A stretch of DNA of 33,520 nt from Algoriphagus sp. PAP.12 (GTDB lineage: Bacteria; Bacteroidota; Bacteroidia; Cytophagales; Cyclobacteriaceae): positions 1 to 33,520 of the forward strand of contig NZ_JAPPSQ010000027.1 of NCBI RefSeq assembly GCF_026652115.1, given 5' to 3'. Each line of letters begins with the position of its first letter. The stretch's first letter is position 1. Shown here one piece after another: positions 8,298 through 15,259 of this stretch. Made by a program: the position numbers and the translations under genes. The notes under the pieces are model-generated. The model saw only the letters and a list, made by a program, of their open reading frames with translations, did no database searches and had not been told where the DNA came from.

Positions 8298-9491
8298 CTA
8301 CAAAGGCCATTCGTCTTTGAATGTTCTGGTAAGTGAGAAATTGTGCGATTCATTGTCCTGAACCAGACAGGCATTGAGCTGGCTTGTGATTGCTTGTTCA
8401 TCCAAATCCTGACCGATGATGACCAGTTCATTCATGCGGTCTCCATATTGCACATTCCATTTGTTAAGAATGAGCTTTCGATTATCTTTATAGGCTGGAT
8501 TCTTAATTCTTTCTTTCTCAGAGTAAGCGGCCCACCAAGTTCCAAATGCTTCTGCTTTCAATGATCCTCCGGCCTGACTCCATAAGAGGGCATGATGGGG
8601 CCTGGAAGCCAACCAGAACAGGCCTTTGCTTCTGACAACATTTTTGGGCCAATTATTCCGGATATAGTTCCAGAATCTGCCCGGATGAAAAGGACGCCTG
8701 TTTCTGTAAACAAAGCTGCTGATCCCATACTCCTCTGTTTCGGGAACGTGCTCCTTGTTCAGCTCCTTTAACCAACCGGCCGATTGTTCGGCTTTGTCAT
8801 AATCAAACATTCCGGTGTTCATGATTTGCTGGATCGGCACCTTCCCAAACGAAGTCCGGATGATGTTGGCTTCCGGATTCAGCTTGATGAGGAATCCTTC
8901 CAGAAGCCTCAAGTTCTCCTCTGAAACCAAATCGGTCTTGTTCAGCACAATCACATTGGCGAATTCCACCTGGTCTGTTAACAGGTTCACGATGGAACGG
9001 GAATCCTCTGGATCATCGGTCATATCCCGATCTACGATAGTTTCTGCCGATCCAAAGTCATTGAAGAAATTAAACGCATCCACCACCGTTACCATCGTGT
9101 CCAGGCGGCTGATGTGACATAAATCCAATAAGCTATCTCCGGTTTCAAAACTGAACGTCTGGGCAACGGGGACGGGTTCGGAGATGCCGGTACTTTCAAT
9201 CAATAGGTAGTCAAACTTCTGTTGTTTGGCTAGTTTCTGGACCTCTTCGATCAAATCTTCACGCAAAGTACAGCAGATACAGCCATTGGACATCTCAATG
9301 AGTTTCTCTTCGGTCCGGGAGAGTTTGATTTCATTTTGGACTAGTTTGGAATCGATATTCAACTCGCTCATATCATTGACAATCACGGCAACCTTATATC
9401 CTTCTCTATTTTGAAGAATGTGATTGAGAAGGGTGGTTTTTCCCGCTCCCAAAAAGCCGCTTAAAACGGTAACCGGTATTTTAGTTTTCAT
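8298..9491 (-). CDS. CobW/ZigA-type zinc metallochaperone GTPase
   Basis: A 397-residue G3E GTPase. It has the P-loop GFLGAGKTTLL (12-22), the metal-binding GCICC motif (Cys71, 73, 74), a SIMIBI switch region (LLIESTGISEP) and base-specificity motif NKTD (184-187). A CobW C-terminal domain follows and ends in FKDEWPL. COG0523/ZNG proteins use GTP to hand zinc to client enzymes under zinc limitation. The ATG at 9491 overlaps the end of merC by 11 bp, so both are read from the divergent promoter region with the paired palindromes. The zinc role is a strong family- and context-based inference. Confidence 0.88.
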   Translation of the reverse strand: MKTKIPVTVLSGFLGAGKTTLLNHILQNREGYKVAVIVNDMSELNIDSKLVQNEIKLSRTEEKLIEMSNGCICCTLREDLIEEVQKLAKQQKFDYLLIESTGISEPVPVAQTFSFETGDSLLDLCHISRLDTMVTVVDAFNFFNDFGSAETIVDRDMTDDPEDSRSIVNLLTDQVEFANVIVLNKTDLVSEENLRLLEGFLIKLNPEANIIRTSFGKVPIQQIMNTGMFDYDKAEQSAGWLKELNKEHVPETEEYGISSFVYRNRRPFHPGRFWNYIRNNWPKNVVRSKGLFWLASRPHHALLWSQAGGSLKAEAFGTWWAAYSEKERIKNPAYKDNRKLILNKWNVQYGDRMNELVIIGQDLDEQAITSQLNACLVQDNESHNFSLTRTFKDEWPL

Positions 9492-9906
9492 GCTTGGATC
9501 GGGCTTGTGTACAGGATGGATAATCCACTTTGGATTTTTTGATGGCTTTCCAATTCAGGAAATGACCCCAGGCAATGACTATTGCCCCTAGGGGAGTGAT
9601 GACCGACTCCAAAGATTCGGGTGCCCACAGTAGGCCGATGGAAATAATCAAAAAGCCAAGACTGACAATTAAGATTGGAAGCATCTTCTGGTGGTGGCGG
9701 ATATAGCCATGGGAAAGCGCATACAAGGCCAGAAATAAGCTCGACAGAACCACGGCATATTCGATATAAGGATTTGCCAAAAAGCCCAGTCCCAAAAAGG
9801 GAAGGGTGCTGATCACAAAAGGTAAAAATGCACAGTGGATGGCACAGGCAAGGGATGCCGAAAAGCCAATAAAGTCCAAATGCGCACCGATAAAGGTGTT
9901 TTTCAT
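9481..9906 (-). CDS. MerC-domain membrane protein
   Basis: A 141-residue protein with about four membrane helices. The first carries the MerC motif ACAIHC (Cys21, His24, Cys25), and a second Cys occurs near the end. The MerC domain was named for mercury uptake. In Bacteroidota, homologues sit next to zinc chaperone GTPases and under metal-responsive control, so a role in zinc uptake or sensing is more likely than mercury. No MerA or MerR is present. It overlaps the GTPase gene (11 bp) and is its leader cistron. The start codon is 13 bp from palindrome 9919-9933. Confidence 0.82.
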   Translation of the reverse strand: MKNTFIGAHLDFIGFSASLACAIHCAFLPFVISTLPFLGLGFLANPYIEYAVVLSSLFLALYALSHGYIRHHQKMLPILIVSLGFLIISIGLLWAPESLESVITPLGAIVIAWGHFLNWKAIKKSKVDYPSCTQARSKHEN

Positions 9907-9918
9907 AAATTCTTTAAA

Positions 9919-9933
9919 TGCAAATGAGTTGCA
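9919..9933. promoter_or_regulatory. Palindromic operator 1 (Zur/Fur-like)
   Basis: TGCAA-ATGAG-TTGCA, a 15-bp palindrome with perfect 5-bp arms, lies between the merC start and its -7 element (overlapping it by two bases). The same arms recur 36 bp away. Zinc-related genes on both sides point to a Zur-type repressor; the identity of the regulator is inference. Confidence 0.7.
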
Positions 9934-9963
9934 AATATAGGGTTAATATTTAAATGCAACAAT
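9932..9963 (-). promoter_or_regulatory. Bacteroidota-type promoter of merC-cobW
   Basis: On the minus strand a TTG (complement of 9960-9962) is followed 20 nt later by TATATTTG (complement of 9932-9939), matching the -33 / -7 consensus TTTG-N19-21-TAnnTTTG. The -33 lies inside operator 2 and the -7 touches operator 1, so a bound dimer at either site would block it. Confidence 0.6.
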
Positions 9964-9969
9964 ATTGCA
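9955..9969. promoter_or_regulatory. Palindromic operator 2 (Zur/Fur-like)
   Basis: TGCAA-CAATA-TTGCA, with the same arms and spacer length as operator 1. It covers the -33 region of both divergent promoters. Confidence 0.7.
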
Positions 9970-9995
9970 ATAAATAAAATCTGTCCTTAGGTTTG
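9965..9995 (+). promoter_or_regulatory. Bacteroidota-type promoter of the ABC operon
   Basis: TTG at 9965-9967, 20-nt spacer, TAGGTTTG at 9988-9995, fitting the TTTG / TAnnTTTG consensus. The -33 lies in operator 2. The ATG of the ATPase gene follows 20 bp after the -7 box. Confidence 0.6.
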
Positions 9996-10015
9996 TGCTT
10001 TCTATTTGCTTATTT

Positions 10016-10657
10016 ATGCTGATTTCACATTCACTTTCTTTTCAATACAATACCTCCAATCACTTTGAATTCCCTGATATAGTTTTGGATAGGGGGGAGA
10101 ATCTGCTGATTCTGGGAGAATCGGGGATCGGGAAAACCACCCTGCTTCATTTGTTGGCCGGACTCTTAAAGCCGGCATCCGGAAGGATTGAGGTGGGAGG
10201 TGTTGACCTGACCCGATTAAATGGAAAGGAGCTGGACCGGTTCAGGGGCTCCCAGGTGGGAATTGTCTTTCAGAAACCCTATTTCATCCAGTCTCTCACC
10301 TTAGGAGAAAATTTACAGATGATCCAAACATTGGGCAGAAAATCCATAGATATCCATGCCATTCAACTGCTCTTGGATGAGCTGGGACTTTTTGATAAGA
10401 TTCATTCCAAAACACATCGTTTATCGCAAGGGGAGCAGCAGCGGGCGGCAATTGCCCTGGCTCTGGTGAATCGACCTGCTTTGATTCTTGCGGATGAACC
10501 GACCTCTGCCCTGGATGATAAGAACTGCAGCAAAGTCATCAAGCTGTTAAAACATCAAACTGCAAAATATGGAGCGAGTCTGTTGCTCATTACCCACGAC
10601 CATCGCTTGACTTGCGAGTTTGAAAACTCAGTGACCCTTCAATCCCAAAATCCATGA
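10016..10657 (+). CDS. ABC transporter ATP-binding protein (LolD/MacB class, ZrgC-like)
   Basis: 213 residues from the ATG at 10016. Walker A is GESGIGKT (34-41), the Q-loop Gln86, signature LSQGEQQ (136-142), Walker B ALILADEP (155-162), and the H-loop His is in LLITHDH. It belongs to the LolD/MacB class, which pairs with FtsX-like permeases that do mechanical work on periplasmic or lipoprotein partners rather than channel transport. It overlaps the permease gene by 4 bp (ATGA). With the next two genes it resembles the zinc-regulated Vibrio zrgCDE set (ATPase, FtsX permease, DUF3299 protein). A GTG at 9995 is an unlikely start, since it lies in the -7 box. Confidence 0.85.
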   Translation: MLISHSLSFQYNTSNHFEFPDIVLDRGENLLILGESGIGKTTLLHLLAGLLKPASGRIEVGGVDLTRLNGKELDRFRGSQVGIVFQKPYFIQSLTLGENLQMIQTLGRKSIDIHAIQLLLDELGLFDKIHSKTHRLSQGEQQRAAIALALVNRPALILADEPTSALDDKNCSKVIKLLKHQTAKYGASLLLITHDHRLTCEFENSVTLQSQNP

Positions 10658-11967
10658 CAATTTTCCACCTGAGTTTCAAAAATGTCCTTTCCAAGCCACT
10701 TTCCACGGGCTTGAGCCTGTTGCTACTTTCTCTGGGCGTAGGTCTTATCTGTTTGATGCTGCATTTGGAACGGCAGCTCAAAGAGCAGATGAGTTCCAAT
10801 ATCCGAGGAATTGATATGGTAGTGGGAGCCAAGGGGAGTCCACTTCAGCTTATTCTTTCGGCCGTGTTTCAGGTGGATGTCCCCACAGGCAATATTTCAC
10901 TTTCTGAAGCGGACCAATTACTAAAAAACCGCTTGATAGACTATGGAATTCCTCTTTCCTATGGGGATTCTTACAGCAGCTTTAGAATTGTTGGGACAGA
11001 GCACCGCTATCCTGAAATCTACCAGATGGAGCTGGCCCGGGGTAAACTATGGACCCAATCCATGGACGTAACCATTGGAGCGGCTGTGGCGGAAAGAACC
11101 GGTTTGAAACTAGGGGACACCTTCCTGGGATCCCATGGACTCAGTGAGGGAGGGCATGTGCATGAAGAGCAGGAATATAGGGTCGTCGGACTATTTAAAG
11201 CTTCAGGCTCTGTCCTGGATCAGTTAATTCTTACCGATCTGCAAAGTGTCTGGGATATCCATGATTCCCATTCTCACGAACCCGGATCTTTGGATCCTTC
11301 CGAAAGGGATGGTCCTCATCATGACCAGGAGGAGCACGAGCACGATACTTCTTCCCAGTCCGAGGATCAGGAACTTGCTCATTCCCAGTCCCAACACCAG
11401 TCTCAACCCCAACAAGCAGAAGGGCGACAAATCACTGCTCTTTTGATCAAATTCAAAAATCCATTGGGACTGGTTCAGCTTCCTCGTCGGGTCAATGAAG
11501 ACACGAACATGCAGGCCGCATTGCCTGCTTACGAATTGAACAAACTCTTTTCATTGATGGGGATGGCCACTGCTACCTTAAATCTGGTGGCGCTGGTGGT
11601 GATCCTCGTTTCGGGGCTGAGTGTATTTATCAGTCTCTATCTCAGTTTAAAAGACCGTATTTATGAAATGGCCCTGCTCCGGGCTTTTGGGGCATCCAAA
11701 GGCCAGTTGCTGGGAATGATCGTTCAGGAAGGACTGCTGATCTCCTTTTTCGGTTTTGGAATCGGGCTGGCCCTGAGCAGGTTGATTTTGCTTTTGCTCA
11801 ACTGGACCCTCCAATCTGGATATCCTGTCGGATTCTTTCAGCCGGATTTGCTTTGGGAGGAAATTTTCCTCTTTGCCCTCACCTTGGTAATCGGTCTGTT
11901 ATCAGCTTTGATTCCCGCTATTTCAGTGTATAGAATTGATATTTCCAAAAGTCTTTCCCATGCCTAG
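10654..11967 (+). CDS. FtsX/MacB-type ABC permease with a His-rich periplasmic segment (ZrgD-like)
   Basis: 437 residues with FtsX topology: one helix near the N-terminus (about 17-36), a large periplasmic domain, then three helices (about 306-330, 355-378, 393-415). Residues 201-250 are an acidic, glutamine- and histidine-rich insert with nine His (for example DIHDSHSHEP, PHHDQEEHEH), and a GHVH lies at 167-170. Such loops commonly bind zinc or other transition metals. It pairs with the ATPase 4 bp upstream, and the next gene overlaps its stop by 8 bp. The combination suggests that metal binding outside the membrane is coupled to ATP hydrolysis inside; the transported or moved object is unknown. 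Confidence 0.82.
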   Translation: MTIFHLSFKNVLSKPLSTGLSLLLLSLGVGLICLMLHLERQLKEQMSSNIRGIDMVVGAKGSPLQLILSAVFQVDVPTGNISLSEADQLLKNRLIDYGIPLSYGDSYSSFRIVGTEHRYPEIYQMELARGKLWTQSMDVTIGAAVAERTGLKLGDTFLGSHGLSEGGHVHEEQEYRVVGLFKASGSVLDQLILTDLQSVWDIHDSHSHEPGSLDPSERDGPHHDQEEHEHDTSSQSEDQELAHSQSQHQSQPQQAEGRQITALLIKFKNPLGLVQLPRRVNEDTNMQAALPAYELNKLFSLMGMATATLNLVALVVILVSGLSVFISLYLSLKDRIYEMALLRAFGASKGQLLGMIVQEGLLISFFGFGIGLALSRLILLLLNWTLQSGYPVGFFQPDLLWEEIFLFALTLVIGLLSALIPAISVYRIDISKSLSHA

Positions 11968-12430
11968 ATTCAGTCTTTTTCCCAGTCTTTTCTCTTGTAT
12001 TTCCATCCTTCTGTTTTGTTTTCTTTTCAGTCTTTCCCCACCGGCTCATTCTCAGACCCAAATTGACTGGGACATCCTAAGTGATGTCAAATTCACAGAC
12101 AGATACAATGAGAAGGTGCAGGCCTATTATTATTTTCCGGAGTTTGGCCCCAGCGTAAAAGCCCTGCACGGCAAAGAGGTAGTCATCAAAGGGTATTTAT
12201 TGGTAATCGACCCGGAGAATGATATTTATATACTTTCCGCCAATCCTTTTTCAGCCTGTTTCTTTTGCGGAGGAGCCGGACCTGAATCCATTATAGAACT
12301 CAAGGTTCCCTTGAATCATCCCCGGTTTAAAATGGATGAGGTCCTGACATTTCGAGGGACTCTGAAACTCAATGCTGTGGACATTTATCAATGTAATTAT
12401 ATTCTGGAAAACGCATGGCCCAGTCAATAG
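11960..12430 (+). CDS. Exported DUF3299-like protein (ZrgE-like)
   Basis: 156 residues from the ATG at 11960. The signal peptide runs to about residue 31 (SPPAHSQ). The mature domain has VKALHGKEVVIKGYL, then a CFFCGG motif (Cys100, Cys103) and Cys145, in the pattern of DUF3299 proteins: an OB-like strand motif 'GKxVxIxGY', then a 'CxxC' site. Members occur beside FtsX-type ABC genes in zinc-regulated operons. The CxxC could bind a metal or be redox active. The start overlaps the permease stop by 8 bp, giving a tight three-gene operon. The DUF assignment is by motif memory. Confidence 0.7.
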   Translation: MPRFSLFPSLFSCISILLFCFLFSLSPPAHSQTQIDWDILSDVKFTDRYNEKVQAYYYFPEFGPSVKALHGKEVVIKGYLLVIDPENDIYILSANPFSACFFCGGAGPESIIELKVPLNHPRFKMDEVLTFRGTLKLNAVDIYQCNYILENAWPSQ

Positions 12431-12606
12431 ATTGGTAAAGGAGGGGGCCTGGGTGGATTGGATTGGGGGTTGAGGAATCGGTGAATTAGTAGCGAACGGT
12501 TCCCCCAGTTTAATTTTTTGTTATAGCTGGACCGGATGTTAATTCGTAACATTTGAGCTGGATCCAGGAGATTGGGTCTAATGAAAAATGTGTTGAAGTT
12601 TTAGGG

Positions 12607-13677
12607 TCAGTTGTCCTTTGCTAACGCGTTGATTAAAAATGGATTGATATAATAATTGGGTCTTCCTTCTTTTTTGATCAATACCTCATCATTTGCCAAT
12701 TGATTTAGATAGGTAGCAGCGGTTTGACGGGACTTGAGCATTAAAGCCTGTTGTACATATTCTATCCTTGTATAGGGATGGTTGAATAAATGATTGAGCA
12801 GGTCTTGGCTGTAGAATTTATAGTTTTGACGGAGAATATTTTTAAGTTCCATCATTGCCATTTTGATCTGTAAAACCTTTTGCTGAGTGTGTAGGGCGGT
12901 ACTTTCAACCCCTTGAATCATATAGAGTAGCCATCCTTCCCAATCTTCTTGATCCCGCACAGCCTGTAAATGGTGGTAATATTCTTTTTTATTCTGAATG
13001 ATATACCTGCTCAGATAGAGAATTGGAAGATCCATTAAACCTTGAAGGACGAGGTAGAGAATATTGATGATTCGTCCTGTCCTTCCATTTCCATCATAAA
13101 ATGGATGGATGCTTTCAAATTGGAAATGGATAATCGCCATATTGACAATTGGATCCAGATCACTCATTTCAGTATCATTGATGAACTTTTCCAGATTCTG
13201 CATGAGTGCTACAATACTATCGGCGTTCTGAGGTGGAGAATAAATTACTTCGCCAGTTCGGTCGTTTTTAATTGTGGTGCCAGGAAGTTTTCGGAAGCCA
13301 GCGTTATTCTCTTCTAATGTGGCTTGAATCTCGAGAATATGATTGCTGGTGAGGAGCCGGTTTTGTCTTACTAGATCAAATCCTCTTTTAAGTGCTGCTA
13401 CCTAATTTTTGACTTCTTTGGTCTCGGGGCTGATGTCACGTTCCAATCCTAAAGTAGATTTGTATAATTCATCATGAGTGGTGACTATGTTTTCTACTTC
13501 CGAGCTGTCTTTTGCCTCTTGGAAGACCAAAGAATTAATTAAAATATCTTGTCTTGGGATGCTATTTGCAAGACCCTTTTATTGTCCCAATGCCTGATGT
13601 GCAGTGGTCAAAGCCTTAAGAACCGGTCTGGTTTCTAAGTCTTTTGGGTAGGGTAAATTGGAAGGCTGCCAGGTCAT
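12607..13677 (-). pseudogene. Fic-family protein gene with two in-frame stop codons
   Basis: One continuous reading frame from ATG 13677 (MTWQPSNLPYPKDLETRP) to 12607 encodes a complete Fic/DOC-type AMPylase-like protein of about 355 residues, with the catalytic motif HPFYDGNGRTGR and a C-terminal winged-helix region. It is broken by TAA at 13579-13581, where Leu is expected (HQALGQ-stop-KGLANSIP), and TAG at 13402-13404, where Tyr is expected (EVKN-stop-VAALKRGF). No frameshift is needed. The N-terminal half carries the inhibitory-helix-like EAKDSSEVEN / IVTTHDELY block. The intact C-terminal piece (13203-12607) still contains the active site and could be made from an internal ATG, but lacks the regulatory half. 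Read-level confirmation of the two stops would settle it. Confidence 0.85.
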
Positions 13678-13706
13678 CAGGATACTTTTAGGATAATTTA
13701 CAGGGA

Positions 13707-13741
13707 TTTTTTTAACACTAGGGTTTTTAGTGTTAAAAAAA
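13707..13741. repeat. Long perfect palindrome with repeated TAACACT motif
   Basis: A 14-bp arm (13707-13720, seven T then AACACTA) pairs with 13728-13741. The TAACAC core recurs at 13752-13757 and a variant TTTAACAGTA at 13791-13800. It lies just upstream of the Fic start, so it may be an operator. The 3' side is an A-run on both strands, which argues against a rho-independent terminator. Confidence 0.5.
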
Positions 13742-13783
13742 TCTGATTTTTCTAACACTGTAAGATTCAAAGTCAAATTATTT

Positions 13784-13980
13784 CTATTTCTTTAACAGTA
13801 GCACAAAAGCTTCCAAGTTCTTTTGATTTTCTTTCATCAGTTCTTTCAAACTTTTTTCAACTTATTTCCATTGATGATTTCATCAGGTGAATCATAGGCT
13901 ACAGCTTCATAGATAATCTCTTTGTAGCAGTTGATACTGAGATCCCAATCATTTGAATCTATTTTAGGAACTGGAACCAT
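13784..13980 (-). pseudogene. C-terminal remnant of a type I methyltransferase (HsdM)
   Basis: Reverse-strand translation gives VPKIDSNDWDLSINCYKEII then YEAVAYDSPDEIINGNKL, matching the C-terminal 'NDYDLSINRYKEIVYEEVEYD.P' block of HsdM N6-adenine methyltransferases. The frame ends in a stop after NKLKKV. Shifting by one base inside an A-run near 13855 restores a continuation (EKSLKELMKENQKNLEAF, ending at TAG 13784-13786), so a 1-nt deletion is inferred. The rest of hsdM, hsdS and hsdR are absent, so it is a dead fragment. Confidence 0.6.
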
Positions 13981-14153
13981 GAAAGAATTTTCCATTGGAA
14001 TCGGTGACTTGATTCTTGGAAATCGGGGATATTTTGATCAGGACACCGGGAAGGGAATTGCCCCTCTGATCGACAAGGATGCCATTGAGATTGGTATTTT
14101 GCTGCGCAACTGCTAGGCTGGCAAAAAAAACTACACAAAAATACAATGGACAA
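13964..14153 (-). pseudogene. N-terminal remnant of a TonB-dependent receptor
   Basis: The frame ending at 13964-13966 encodes ASLAVAQQNTNLNGILVD then QRGNSLPGVLIKI and VTDSNGKF, the start of a CarboxypepD_reg-like domain right after a signal-peptide cleavage region. The hydrophobic first half of the signal peptide (LSIVFLCSFF) is in another frame. Moving one base in the T8 run (complement of 14121-14128) joins the two, so a homopolymer frameshift is inferred. The gene then breaks off abruptly against the HsdM remnant at about 13980 instead of continuing into plug and barrel. Confidence 0.65.
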
Positions 14154-14207
14154 TAGTTTAGTTTATTGCATCGCTTTTTTATTGGAGAATTAGAAAGTTT
14201 AGTACCC

Positions 14208-14237
14208 GAAGCCATGCGGTTGCAGCCGTATGGCTTC
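14208..14237 (-). terminator. GC-rich hairpin beside the pseudogene block
   Basis: GAAGCCATGCGG (14208-14219) pairs with CCGTATGGCTTC (14226-14237), 12 bp with one wobble and a 6-nt loop. It lies at the upstream border of the TonB remnant. The plus strand continues TTCTATTTA, so it could also terminate forward transcription; the strand is uncertain. Confidence 0.45.
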
Positions 14238-14872
14238 TTCTATTTAATGGTTGTTATCTTTCTTATTGTTATTTAGGCTAATTATAAACTTAAAAAAAGC
14301 TAAGCTTCAAAACTAAACTGACAAAGAGTTCTAAAGATTTTTCACTAAAAACTTTTTGTAAGCTTTCCTTCATGAGATCATTTTTGGATTTACGGGTAAA
14401 GGATAGGCATAGGGACAGGTTTAATTGGTTTGATCAGTTGCCTCTAAAAGGACTTGGTTGAGCTGACGGGATTGACCAGGCAGCCCGTGGCTATTGCTGC
14501 CCGGACGATGTCCAGGACCCAATAGAAGAAAGGAGTGAGGTTTTTAAATGCATTGATTTTCACCTGATTAATATTTAATCAGGATGGGTCACTCTGGTTC
14601 AACTTACTTATTATTGTCTTACCCAATTGATCAATGGATGAGGTGAATTGCCCTTTGGGTTTTAAATCAATCCATGTGGAATTCCCATCTTTTCTCTAAG
14701 ACTAAAGAGGTGCCTGTATGGTGCTTTATTTGGTCCCCGCCCTTTATTATCAGGGCATAGCGGTAACTGTCTAAAAGAAACGCTCTTGTTGACTGTTTTT
14801 GAAAAGTACCGCTGTTTAGGGGGATGGGTTTATTGGATTTTCAAATGGAAAGCGAATGAAAAAAACACGAAA
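14238..14872. other. Region upstream of the mobilization genes, candidate oriT
   Basis: 635 bp without a credible intact gene. Three inverted repeats are visible: GGCAGC/GCTGCC (14479-14484 and 14496-14501), CCTGATTAA/TTAATCAGG (14563-14571 and 14575-14583) and GCCCT/AGGGC (14739-14743 and 14752-14756). Transfer origins of mobilizable elements usually lie just 5' of the mobA/relaxase operon and contain such repeats, so oriT is most likely here; no nic site was identified. A frame from ATG 14371, with one TGA at 14459-14461, stays open to 14577 but matched no family I know. Confidence 0.4.
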
Positions 14873-15259
14873 ATGAACAAAGAAAACAAGCGAAATAGAA
14901 AATTGTATGTTTGGTTGTCGGATCAGGAGATGACTACCATCAAGTCCTATTTCCAGCAAACAATTCTACCAAACCTGAGTGAATACGTAAGAGAAATTCT
15001 CCTTAAAAAACCTGTAATCGGACGCTATCGAGATACCGGGACAGAAGAGCTGTTAAAGGAGTTAACAGTCATGAGAAGGGATTTTCATGACTTGATCATA
15101 ACTTACAATCAGCAGACTAAAAAACTGAATACTGCCTCCGAATCTGAAATTAATTCCAGTCAAGAGCAAGTTCATCAACTGGAACAGATCATCCAGGAAT
15201 CAGCAAGGAAACTAAGTCGTTTTTTGGATCAGACTGCAGAGAAATGGTTGCTATCCTAA
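14873..15259 (+). CDS. Relaxosome accessory protein (MobA/MobC-type, ribbon-helix-helix)
   Basis: 128 residues from the ATG at 14873. The start RNRKLYVWLSDQEMTTIKSY matches the strand-helix of ribbon-helix-helix proteins. The family phrase LSEYVREILLKKPV follows, then a long helical, coiled-coil-like tail. In Bacteroidota mobilization systems this protein binds oriT and helps the relaxase load. It overlaps the relaxase gene by 16 bp, the classical arrangement. An upstream TTG start at 14786 would add a poorly conserved stretch and was not used. Confidence 0.8.
   Translation: MNKENKRNRKLYVWLSDQEMTTIKSYFQQTILPNLSEYVREILLKKPVIGRYRDTGTEELLKELTVMRRDFHDLIITYNQQTKKLNTASESEINSSQEQVHQLEQIIQESARKLSRFLDQTAEKWLLS

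Noticed and set aside
9481..9906. MerC as part of a mercury-resistance operon
   Set aside because: No MerR, MerT, MerP or MerA is present, while the partner is a zinc GTPase and the divergent operon is of zrg type.
14371..14577. Forward frame with one TGA upstream of mobA as a pseudogene
   Set aside because: No recognisable family in either part; a chance open frame in the presumed oriT region is as likely.
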